From the NCBI GenBank assembly GCA_964489215.1, contig CAZAYB010000077.1:1-12410 (forward strand): a DNA stretch of 12,410 nt, written 5' to 3'. Each line of letters starts with the position of its first letter. Position 1 is the stretch's first letter. This DNA comes from CAZAYB01 sp964489215 (GTDB taxonomy: Bacteria > Planctomycetota > Phycisphaerae > Sedimentisphaerales > Anaerohalosphaeraceae). Shown here piece by piece: positions 1 through 7,057 of this stretch. Both the position numbers and the translations under genes were made by a program. A model generated the notes under the pieces. The model ran no database searches and was not told the origin of the DNA. It saw only the letters and a list, made by a program, of their open reading frames with translations.

Positions 1-395
1 GTCCTGTATGTATCTGCGGACAAAGGGGATGTCTGGATGTTTTCGCATCGGGCAGAAACTGGAACCCCCACAGCTATAAAACAGGCAGAGAGCTTGAGCT
101 GGAACTGATTAAAAAAGCCCGATATCTTGCCATAGCTTTATCAAACGTAATTAAAATCGTGCATGTTCCGGTTATATTGTTTAACGGAATCTACAATGAA
201 TATGCCCATGTTATCGAGCCTGTATTAAAAGACCATTTCGATAAATGTTTTGAAAACCTCAATTTCAGTACTCCGAAAATAATCTTCGGCGAACCTTACG
301 AATTAAAAGCAAGCGTAGGTGCGGCCTTAACGGCAGCCGACTCATTTATCAGTAATTTTCTCGACAAAAAATATTTCCTAAGGGAGACTGCTTAA
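1..395 (+). CDS. ROK family protein (regulator or sugar kinase), C-terminal part
   Basis: The gene is cut by the left edge and read in the frame starting at base 3, leaving 130 visible codons. Near the visible start is C-I-C-G-Q-R-G-C-L-D, the Cys-rich zinc-binding signature of ROK proteins (usual form CxCGxxGCxE). A helix-strand stretch ending V-I-L-F-N-G-I follows, at the place where ROK proteins carry their conserved I-x-G-G segment near the C-terminus. ROK proteins are either NagC/XylR-type repressors with an N-terminal helix-turn-helix or cytoplasmic sugar kinases; the deciding N-terminal half lies outside the window. An internal GTG at 159 is not the start because the zinc motif is upstream of it. 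The stop overlaps the next ATG by one base (TAATG), so the two are probably co-translated. A local regulator or kinase of the sugar operon downstream is the natural inference. Confidence 0.8.
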   Translation, partial: PVCICGQRGCLDVFASGRNWNPHSYKTGRELELELIKKARYLAIALSNVIKIVHVPVILFNGIYNEYAHVIEPVLKDHFDKCFENLNFSTPKIIFGEPYELKASVGAALTAADSFISNFLDKKYFLRETA

Positions 396-1168
396 TGAAA
401 ATCATCGATGCCCATTTACATATATATAAAGAGCCAGACTATGTCGAAAAACTGTTAAAAGTTATGGACAGCTGCGGCATAGAAAAAAGCTGTATCAGCG
501 GCCTGGGCCAACGTTTTGGTTTTGTTGACAATCAGGGAATTGAAAAGGTTATAACTTCATACCCTGACAGATTCATTGGTGCTGTTTACGTCAGGCCGGG
601 CTTCGATTCGCCGGATACAATTCAGTGGGGACATGACCACAGCTTTGGCATGGTCAAGGTTACTTTGCCTTCAAAAGGCTACGACTCACCCGAATTTTTT
701 CCCCTTTGGCAAAAGGCCCTTGAACTTAAAATGCCTGTACTTTTTCACACCGGCATAGTTAACTGCGATATGCAAAAGGGTGACAACATATCGGCGTGGA
801 ATATGCACCCCCTGCGGATTGAAGCGATTGCAAACGAATTTTGCGATTTGAAAATAATTATCGCTCACCTGGGCGTAAGCTCTAACATGGATGCCGCTGA
901 GCTGGCAAGAATGAGGACTAATATATATGTGGACATAACCGGCGCGCCCGGCGGATGGCGGGTAAGGCTCGACAAAGAAGGACTGGATAAATATCTCTGG
1001 TGGGACGGAGCTTTCAAAAAGCTTATTTTCGGAACTGACGTTCACTGCGATGATATTAAAGAGGTTCTCGAACGGGACAAACAAAGATTTAACGAACTGA
1101 ATATTGACAAAAATACACAGGAAAGAATTTTTCACGGCAATATAGAAAGCTTTTTGAGTCTTAAGTAA
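395..1168 (+). CDS. Amidohydrolase-2 family metal-dependent hydrolase
   Basis: This 257-residue protein has the size and layout of a compact amidohydrolase-2 (TIM-barrel) enzyme. Visible metal-site elements are D-A-H-L-H (His7 and His9) after strand 1, F-H-T-G (His118), A-H-L-G (His158) and F-G-T-D (Asp215), with the usual C-terminal G-N-x-x-x-x-L. No signal peptide is present, so it should be cytoplasmic. The family includes sugar-acid lactonases, decarboxylases such as ACMSD, and amidases; the sequence does not say which applies. Between a ROK gene and an anion exporter in a sugar operon, a lactonase or sugar-acid hydrolase is a reasonable guess. AGGGAG at 381-386 is a good ribosome binding site for the ATG, which overlaps the preceding stop by one base. 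Family assignment is solid; substrate is unknown. Confidence 0.85.
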   Translation: MKIIDAHLHIYKEPDYVEKLLKVMDSCGIEKSCISGLGQRFGFVDNQGIEKVITSYPDRFIGAVYVRPGFDSPDTIQWGHDHSFGMVKVTLPSKGYDSPEFFPLWQKALELKMPVLFHTGIVNCDMQKGDNISAWNMHPLRIEAIANEFCDLKIIIAHLGVSSNMDAAELARMRTNIYVDITGAPGGWRVRLDKEGLDKYLWWDGAFKKLIFGTDVHCDDIKEVLERDKQRFNELNIDKNTQERIFHGNIESFLSLK

Positions 1169-1183
1169 ATACAGGTTTTTTAA

Positions 1184-1915
1184 TTGGATAACGTTTCTGA
1201 AATATTAACAGCTGGAGTGGTTTTTTCCATTGCAGGGATAATACACGGCTTGTGCGGCTTTGGCTTTAGCCTTTTCGCAGTGGGGATTTTGTCTTTAATA
1301 CTGGGACCCAAAACCGCGGTACCGCTCGATCTGATCGCAGCTTCTGCAAACTGTTTTTATCTCATGTGGCTGCTTCGAAAGGATATCATAGTAAAGGAAA
1401 CTGTTGTCATTGTTGTTCTTACCTGTTTGTTCGTTCCTTTAGGCGCTCATTTCCTGAACAGCGTTGACAGTTCTTTAATCCTTAGAACCCTTGGAGCGGT
1501 TATCATAACAGCGGCAGTTATCTCACTGCTTGGGCCTGAAAAACTTCGTCTTTTTGCCGCCAGACCATTTCAGTATATTGCCGGTGTGCTGGGCGGCCTT
1601 CTTGGGGGCGCTTTTAATGTTCCCGGTCCGCCTTTGGTTGTTTATGCGTATAACAGCCACTGGCCGCTTCGCAATGCTATGGCTAACCTTCAGTTTATCT
1701 TCTCGGTAATGACACTGATCGCGATTCCAACATACTTCTTAAATGGTCTTTTAACATTAAAAATTACCGGTTATGGTATTTTATATATACCAGTAATAAT
1801 TGCATGTACCTTTATTGGTTCAAAAATTTCAAGATATATAAGTTCAGCTCACTTGCGAAAAATAGTAATGGTTGTGCTGGTTCTGCTTGGCGCGAATTTA
1901 ATGATCAGTGGTTAA
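1184..1915 (+). CDS. Sulfite exporter TauE/SafE family membrane protein
   Basis: A 243-residue, very hydrophobic protein with about seven to eight membrane segments, the usual length for TauE/SafE. It shows the two-fold repeat of the family: G-F-G-F-S-L-F near residues 25-31 and a Gly-rich G-G-L-L-G-G-A-F-N-V-P-G-P-P-L-V-V-Y at 137-154. The GPPLVVY element is the most diagnostic part. Characterised or proposed members move sulfite, sulfoacetate, sulfolactate and related organosulfur anions out of the cell, though many are unassigned. The likely start is TTG at 1184, with a modest AGG at 1173-1175; no better in-frame ATG precedes the first membrane segment. It lies 15 nt after the amidohydrolase gene and just before the AOR gene, so it may export a C2-C3 acid or sulfonate end product. 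Confidence 0.85.
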   Translation: MDNVSEILTAGVVFSIAGIIHGLCGFGFSLFAVGILSLILGPKTAVPLDLIAASANCFYLMWLLRKDIIVKETVVIVVLTCLFVPLGAHFLNSVDSSLILRTLGAVIITAAVISLLGPEKLRLFAARPFQYIAGVLGGLLGGAFNVPGPPLVVYAYNSHWPLRNAMANLQFIFSVMTLIAIPTYFLNGLLTLKITGYGILYIPVIIACTFIGSKISRYISSAHLRKIVMVVLVLLGANLMISG

Positions 1916-1916
1916 T

Positions 1917-1923
1917 AAGGTGG
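1917..1923 (+). promoter_or_regulatory. Ribosome binding site fixing the AOR start
   Basis: AAGGTGG lies five bases before the ATG at 1929. It favours that ATG over the in-frame GTG at 1908, which falls inside the end of the exporter gene and would add seven residues not seen before the typical M-Y-G-x-x-G-K start of AOR proteins. Confidence 0.7.
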
Positions 1924-1928
1924 TTGAA

Positions 1929-3743
1929 ATGTACGGTCATCACGGCAAAATATTAAAGGTCGATTTGAGTAACTCAGAGACACAAGTCTTTGAATATGAT
2001 ACCCACTTTGCCCGCATGTTCATGGGCGGTAACGGATTCGCGGCAAAGCTGGTTAAAGATTACGTCCCGGCAGAAGTTAAGCCTTTCGACCCCGAAAACG
2101 TTTCGGTTATCGCTACCGGACCCTTTACCAATACGCCTTTATGGGGTAACAGCAGAGGCCACATCGGCTCTGTTTCGCCCTTGACGGGATATTTCTTTGA
2201 CAGCAATTTCGGCGGTGACTTTGCCGCCGCCTTGAAAAGAACCGGCTTTGACGCCGTTATCGTAACAGGTGCAAGCGATAAGCCGGTATATCTGAAGATC
2301 ACACCAAAAGGCGCACAGATAAAAAGTGCCGCAAAAGTCTGGGGCACATTAACAGAAGAATGTAACGACATTCTCGCCAAAGAAGAAGGCAATGGTTCGG
2401 TGGGACTTTCTATCGGCCCGGCGGGTGAAAACCTGGTGCGTTTCGCCTGTATAATTGACGGAGGAAAACGGTCAGGAGCCGCTGGCAGAGGCGGACTCGG
2501 CGCCGTCTGGGGAAGTAAAAAGCTAAAGGCAATCGTTGCGTGCGGTGATATCGAAACCCCCGTAGCTGACAAAGACGGACTGATGAGCTTTCGCAAAAAA
2601 CAAACTCCCATATTACGTCAGAACACCAAAGTGCTTACCGAGATGGGAACGCCTTTTCTTGTGAATATGTTGAACGGCAGAGGTACACTTTGTACCCATA
2701 ACGCCTCTGTCGAGACTTTCGATGAGGCAAACGGCATTAGCGGACAAACCCTGCTCGAAAAGTACATCGTAAAAAGAAGCGCCTGTTACAGGTGCCCCGT
2801 CGCCTGCGGTAAGGATGTGAAAGTGCCCTCCGGAAGATACGCAGGCAAGGTAGTTAGAATGCCGGAGTTTGAAAATATCTACGCAATGGGTTCGATGATG
2901 GACATAGCCGACATCGAGGCAGTCATTAACGCCAACGCCACCTGCGACATGTACGGCATGGACGCGATATCAATGGGAGTTACCGCTGCCTTTGCGGCCG
3001 AGTGTTTTGAGAAAGGCCTTTTAACTGAAAAAGATTACCGCACTGCATTTGCTTTCGGTCAAAGTGCAAACCTTGAGGATATTTTCAAACGAACGGCTTT
3101 GCGTCAGGACATAGGTGATCTGCTCGCCGAAGGGTCTGCAAAAATCGCTGAAAAGCTCGGCGGAGACGCTCATAAATACGTCTACGGCGTAAAGGGACTC
3201 GAGATAGCCGGACATTCAGCAAGAGGGGTCAGGCCGCTTAGCCTTGGATACGCAACATCCACACGCGGAGGCAGTCATCACGACACCCGACCGCAGTATC
3301 CGGTTCCCGATGAGGACCATGGCTTCGAGGGCGCAGCGGATTACAACATAAGAAGCCAGAACTTTACCGCTCTCGGCGATTCGCTGGTAATGTGTCGATT
3401 TCTCCATGAAAAAGGGCTCGGTTCACAAATCAATGATGTTACCGCCGAGGCTGTAAACTGCATAACCGGCTGGGATACCGACAAAGATGAGCTAAACCAG
3501 ATTGGCGAAAGAATTTATAATACCGAACGAGTGATAAATAATTCGCGCGGAGTAAGCAGAAAAGTGGACTGCCCCCCCTGGCGAACCCTTAACGAACCCA
3601 TACCCGAAGGACCGGCTAAAGGAAGATACTGTCCCCAGGAGCAGTTCGACAAGCTGCTCGATGAGTATTATCAAAAACGCGGCTGGTCCAAAGACGGAAT
3701 TGTTACAGACGAAAAAATAACCGAGCTTGGAATTGACAGGTAA
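1929..3743 (+). CDS. Aldehyde:ferredoxin oxidoreductase (tungsten-type AOR)
   Basis: The 604-residue product matches the usual AOR length. It begins M-Y-G-H-H-G-K-I-L-K-V-D-L, the standard family start. The N-terminal cofactor domain runs to about residue 205 and ends in the conserved G-R-G-G-L-G-A-V-W-G-S-K (187-198). The [4Fe-4S] ligands are visible as Cys286-x2-Cys289-x3-Cys293, with the distal ligand Cys489 in L-V-M-C-R-F. The pterin-contacting motif appears as D340-M-Y-G-M-D. These cytoplasmic enzymes oxidise aldehydes to carboxylic acids with a W- or Mo-bispyranopterin and reduce ferredoxin, usually under anoxic conditions. No small ferredoxin-like subunit is encoded beside it, so it resembles the single-subunit type. 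Its place beside a split transketolase and anion carriers suggests it oxidises an aldehyde made by that pathway. The exact aldehyde is not readable from sequence. A run of seven C at 3572-3578 does not break the frame. Confidence 0.92.
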   Translation: MYGHHGKILKVDLSNSETQVFEYDTHFARMFMGGNGFAAKLVKDYVPAEVKPFDPENVSVIATGPFTNTPLWGNSRGHIGSVSPLTGYFFDSNFGGDFAAALKRTGFDAVIVTGASDKPVYLKITPKGAQIKSAAKVWGTLTEECNDILAKEEGNGSVGLSIGPAGENLVRFACIIDGGKRSGAAGRGGLGAVWGSKKLKAIVACGDIETPVADKDGLMSFRKKQTPILRQNTKVLTEMGTPFLVNMLNGRGTLCTHNASVETFDEANGISGQTLLEKYIVKRSACYRCPVACGKDVKVPSGRYAGKVVRMPEFENIYAMGSMMDIADIEAVINANATCDMYGMDAISMGVTAAFAAECFEKGLLTEKDYRTAFAFGQSANLEDIFKRTALRQDIGDLLAEGSAKIAEKLGGDAHKYVYGVKGLEIAGHSARGVRPLSLGYATSTRGGSHHDTRPQYPVPDEDHGFEGAADYNIRSQNFTALGDSLVMCRFLHEKGLGSQINDVTAEAVNCITGWDTDKDELNQIGERIYNTERVINNSRGVSRKVDCPPWRTLNEPIPEGPAKGRYCPQEQFDKLLDEYYQKRGWSKDGIVTDEKITELGIDR

Positions 3744-3747
3744 TAGA

Positions 3748-5214
3748 ATGGAAAAATCAGCTTTGAAAAAACTAACCTTTTTAATTATCGCACTGGCGGT
3801 CCTGGCGGTAATACTTGCTCTGCCAACCCCGGGAGAAATTGACACCGGACAAAAAATTATCAAACTAACCCCATCTGGAAAGGCTACGCTGGCAGTTTTG
3901 ACAATGGCGGTCATATTATGGATGACCGAATCGCTCGCTTTTGCGGTAACCGGCCTGCTTGCAGTCGTAATGCTCGTTATAACAAAGGCGATGCCCTTCG
4001 AACAGCTCGTAAAGGATGGTTTCGGAAATCACATTGTAATGTTTTTCCTCGGCGTTCTTATTCTCTCAGCGGCAATCAGCAGTACCGGCCTGCTTCGCCG
4101 GCTTACCGTCTGGTTCATGTTCCACATGGGACATAAACCAAAGCTGATAATCCTTGTTGTACTGACCGTCGGTGCGGCCTGTTCCGGATGGATAACCGAT
4201 ATGGCGGTCGCGGCTGTTTTGCTCCCGATTGGTGTACGTATTCTAAAAGACGCAGGACTCCAACCGCTTAAAAGCAACTTCGGAAAAGCTCTTATGATAT
4301 CATGCGCATGGGGACCGTTGATAGGCGGAATAACCACGCCGGCAGGCTGCGGACCAAACCCCCTTACAATAGGTTTTCTCCGCGACATGGCAGGCGTGGA
4401 ATTTACCTTTATCGACTGGATGCTACTTGGGTACCCGGCGGCAATACTGATGCTTCCCGCGGCATGGCTTATATTACTGAAGTGTTTTCCGATAGAGGAC
4501 GTTAATCTCACCGTTGCAGAAGACGACATGAAAAGCAAAATGCGTGAAATAGGACCGGTAAAAAAATCGGAAATTGTAACAATCGCGGTTTTTCTGCTAA
4601 CCGTTACACTCTGGGTTAGTGCAGGCTGGATTGAAAAAATCTCCGGCGGCGCAGTCAGCTACCTTAGCATTTCTTTTGTCGCTATCGCCTGTGCGTGTCT
4701 GCTCTTTATCCCGGGTATAAATGTCTTAACATGGTCCAAAGCTGAAAACGAAATCAGCTGGGGAGGCATAATACTCATCGTCACCGGACTTGCACTGGGT
4801 ATGGCAATTTACAAAACCGGGGCCGCGGAATGGCTCTCATGGATAATGTTCAGCTGGATTAGCTCACTGAATCCGGTGCTTATCGTATTTGTTATCGTTT
4901 TCGGTGTTTCAATTATGAAAGTCGCCTTTTCAAGCAACACCGTAACCGGTATAATAATAGTCCCACTGCTTATCGCCCTTAGTCAGAACATCGGCCTGGA
5001 TGCCAGAATTGTCGCCATACCTGCCGGAATTACCGCTTCGCTTGCCTTTATACTGGTAACTTCAACCCCTACCAACGTAATACCATACTCCAGCGGATAT
5101 TTTTCGATAAGCGACATGGCAAAAGCCGGGGTATGGATGACAATTGCTTCGTCAATTAGTGTTACCGTTTCTATTGCGGTAATGGGTAAATTATTCAATA
5201 TTGTTAATTTTTAA
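3748..5214 (+). CDS. SLC13/DASS family divalent anion transporter
   Basis: A 488-residue polytopic membrane protein with about eleven to twelve hydrophobic segments. Family marks are G-P-L-I-G-G-I-T-T-P-A-G-C-G-P-N-P (189-205), I-S-W-G-G-I-I-L (336-343), an intact S-N-T at 396-398 and P-Y-S-S-G-Y-F (446-452). SLC13/DASS carriers are usually sodium-coupled importers, or exchangers, of dicarboxylates, sulfate and related anions. The first SNT-type Na/substrate loop, expected around residues 150-152, reads T-D-M, so ion coupling or substrate may differ from the norm. ATG at 3748 is preferred over an upstream TTG at 3727 because AGG at 3738-3740 is well spaced and the TTG lies inside the AOR gene. 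The gap to AOR is four bases, pointing to tight co-expression. It may import the anionic substrate or exchange it for a product. Confidence 0.85.
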   Translation: MEKSALKKLTFLIIALAVLAVILALPTPGEIDTGQKIIKLTPSGKATLAVLTMAVILWMTESLAFAVTGLLAVVMLVITKAMPFEQLVKDGFGNHIVMFFLGVLILSAAISSTGLLRRLTVWFMFHMGHKPKLIILVVLTVGAACSGWITDMAVAAVLLPIGVRILKDAGLQPLKSNFGKALMISCAWGPLIGGITTPAGCGPNPLTIGFLRDMAGVEFTFIDWMLLGYPAAILMLPAAWLILLKCFPIEDVNLTVAEDDMKSKMREIGPVKKSEIVTIAVFLLTVTLWVSAGWIEKISGGAVSYLSISFVAIACACLLFIPGINVLTWSKAENEISWGGIILIVTGLALGMAIYKTGAAEWLSWIMFSWISSLNPVLIVFVIVFGVSIMKVAFSSNTVTGIIIVPLLIALSQNIGLDARIVAIPAGITASLAFILVTSTPTNVIPYSSGYFSISDMAKAGVWMTIASSISVTVSIAVMGKLFNIVNF

Positions 5215-5232
5215 ATTAAAGGGAAACAGAAA

Positions 5233-6099
5233 ATGATTGCAGAATCAAAGGATTTTAACAAAAAAGAGTTCGATTCGCTCGCATCAGAATATCGGTATGT
5301 AATAACCGATATCATCTGCAGAGCAAAGAGCGGTCATCTCGGCGGGGCACTTAGCCTCGTGGAAATCGTAATATCGTTATACTATCGCATAATGAAAACA
5401 GACCCCAAAAACCCAAACTCAGACCAGCGGGACAGACTGGTCTGTTCAAAGGGACATGCCGGGCCGGTTATTTATACCGCACTTGCATATAAAGGTTTTT
5501 TCCCTGCAAGCTGGCTGCCAACGCTTAACGCCGACGGTACAAGACTGCCAAGCCACTGCGACCAGAACCAGACACCCGGCATAGACATGACTACCGGGTC
5601 ACTGGGACAGGGACTAAGCTGTGCGTGCGGACTGGCACTGGCTGCAAAAAAAGACAGCAAGGATCATAACATATTTTGCATTATAGGCGACGGTGAGAGC
5701 AACGAAGGCCAAAACTGGGAAGCTGCAATGTTCGCCTCGCATAACAAGCTCGATAATCTCGTAGCAATAACCGATTACAACAAGCTTCAGATAGACGGCT
5801 TTACCGATGATGTCCTGAACCTCGAACCCCTCGCGGACAAATGGAAAGCATTCGGATGGGAGGTAATGGTAATGGACGGACACAACTGGGACGAAATTTA
5901 CCAGACTGTAAACAAAGCCAAAGAGGTAAAAGGAAAACCAGCAATGATAATCGCACACACAATAAAAGGTAAAGACTGTTGCGTAATTGAAAATAAGGCA
6001 CAAAGCCATAATATCAAAGTGCCCGACAAAGAATCTCATCAGAAGTATATGACAGCTTTAATTAATCAAAATTATGAACTTCCATACGATTGTAATTGA
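5233..6099 (+). CDS. Transketolase, N-terminal subunit (split type)
   Basis: The 288-residue protein is the thiamine diphosphate-binding half of a two-gene transketolase. It has S-G-H-L-G-G-A-L-S (33-41, His35), S-K-G-H-A-G-P (His75), S-H-C-D (His108, where most members have G-H-P-D), T-G-S-L-G-Q-G-L-S (121-129) and the ThDP/Mg motif G-D-G-E-S-N-E-G (152-159) ending at Asn183. His259 near the C-terminus fits the conserved late histidine. Transketolases transfer a two-carbon ketol unit between sugars in the cytoplasm and need the C-terminal subunit, encoded just downstream. The ATG is preceded by AAAGGGA at 5218-5224. Split transketolases serve the pentose phosphate pathway, but dedicated copies occur in catabolic operons, for example for apulose phosphate or sulfosugars. 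The operon context argues for a dedicated role here. Confidence 0.93.
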   Translation: MIAESKDFNKKEFDSLASEYRYVITDIICRAKSGHLGGALSLVEIVISLYYRIMKTDPKNPNSDQRDRLVCSKGHAGPVIYTALAYKGFFPASWLPTLNADGTRLPSHCDQNQTPGIDMTTGSLGQGLSCACGLALAAKKDSKDHNIFCIIGDGESNEGQNWEAAMFASHNKLDNLVAITDYNKLQIDGFTDDVLNLEPLADKWKAFGWEVMVMDGHNWDEIYQTVNKAKEVKGKPAMIIAHTIKGKDCCVIENKAQSHNIKVPDKESHQKYMTALINQNYELPYDCN

Positions 6100-6103
6100 G
6101 GAG
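6098..6103 (+). promoter_or_regulatory. Ribosome binding site fixing the transketolase C-subunit start
   Basis: GAGGAG starts on the stop codon of the N-subunit gene and lies seven bases before the ATG at 6111. It rules in that ATG rather than the in-frame TTG at 6096, which overlaps the upstream stop. Confidence 0.75.
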
Positions 6104-6110
6104 TAAAGAT

Positions 6111-7055
6111 ATGAGTTTACATGAAAAAGAAATGCGTGCGGTTTACGCAGAAACATTAAATGAACTGATGGAAGAAAATCCCAGCGTAATGTGTCTCGAA
6201 GCGGACCTCAGCAAAGCCTCCGGTACAAACCCGGCTGTGTTGAATGCTCACCCCGACAACTTTGTAAATGTCGGCGTCGCTGAAGCCAACATGATTGGCA
6301 TAGGTGCAGGGCTCGCCCGCGAAGGAAAGGTCCCTTTCTGCGCAAGCTTTACCTGTTTCGCAAGCAGACGTGTTTACGACCAGGTAACTATCAGCGTAGC
6401 TTACGCGAACAATAATGTAAAGATCGTAGGTACCGCACCCGGAATCACCGCAGGACCTAACGGAGGTACGCACATGTGCTTCCAGGACATGGCAATTATG
6501 CGTGCCATGCCCAACATGCACGTTTACAGCCCATGTGATGTTTACGAGCTTAAGTCGGTTATGAAGTATATGGCAAAATCCGGCAAGCCGACCTATATGC
6601 AGTTAATCCGTCCAAAAACAGGAAAGGTTTTCGACGCAGAATATGATTTTGACCCCCAAAAAGCAAAGGTCCTAAAACAAGGCAATGATGTAACACTCGT
6701 TTCTACAGGATACATGACCCAGTTCGCTTTGCAGGCGGTTGACGAACTTGACCGGAAAAACATCTCTGTTGAGCTGCTCCATTATCCAAGCGTTAAACCT
6801 TTTGACAAAGACACACTCGTAAATTCAGCCAAAAAAACCGGCTGTGTGGTTACCGTCGAAAACCAGAACATAATAGGCGGACTCGGCAGTGCAGTCTGCG
6901 AAACACTGTCTGAAGAATATCCCGTCAGAACAAAAAGACTCGGCGTACCAGACAAATTCGGCGAAGTTGCCACCGAAGAATACCTTTTCAACAAGCACGG
7001 TTTCGGTATCGAGCACATTGTAAATAATTGCAAGCAATTAGCAAAGAAAGGATAA
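6111..7055 (+). CDS. Transketolase, C-terminal subunit (split type)
   Basis: This 314-residue partner carries the pyrimidine-binding and C-terminal domains of transketolase. The catalytic Glu58 sits in N-V-G-V-A-E, followed by G-P-N-G-G-T-H-M (115-122, His121) and a C-terminal F-G-E-V-A-T-E-E-Y-L (283-292). By eye alignment to E. coli transketolase, Arg9 and Arg167 match the phosphate-contacting Arg358 and Arg520. The position of Ser385 is Ala36, that of His461 is Ala109, and that of Asp469, which reads the substrate C2 hydroxyl, is Asn117. Catalysis should be intact, but substrate recognition is probably changed. The gene follows the N subunit by 11 bases, so both halves are made together. 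A normal pentose phosphate role remains possible if the cell has no other copy. Confidence 0.92.
   Translation: MSLHEKEMRAVYAETLNELMEENPSVMCLEADLSKASGTNPAVLNAHPDNFVNVGVAEANMIGIGAGLAREGKVPFCASFTCFASRRVYDQVTISVAYANNNVKIVGTAPGITAGPNGGTHMCFQDMAIMRAMPNMHVYSPCDVYELKSVMKYMAKSGKPTYMQLIRPKTGKVFDAEYDFDPQKAKVLKQGNDVTLVSTGYMTQFALQAVDELDRKNISVELLHYPSVKPFDKDTLVNSAKKTGCVVTVENQNIIGGLGSAVCETLSEEYPVRTKRLGVPDKFGEVATEEYLFNKHGFGIEHIVNNCKQLAKKG
7047..7052 (+). promoter_or_regulatory. Ribosome binding site fixing the isomerase start
   Basis: AAAGGA lies within the last codons of the transketolase C-subunit gene, five bases before the ATG at 7058. It supports that ATG, whose product begins M-K-F-A-I-G like RpiB, over the in-frame TTG at 7028. 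Confidence 0.75.
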
Positions 7056-7057
7056 TT

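Noticed and set aside
159..395. A short open frame starting at GTG 159 as a separate gene
   Set aside because: The same frame is open back to base 3 and contains the ROK zinc motif upstream, so this is only the tail of the ROK gene.
2060..2611. A 183-codon open frame on the - strand inside the AOR gene
   Set aside because: It lies antisense to a well-conserved AOR coding region, has no recognisable domain, and is Pro/Ser-rich as expected for a shadow frame.
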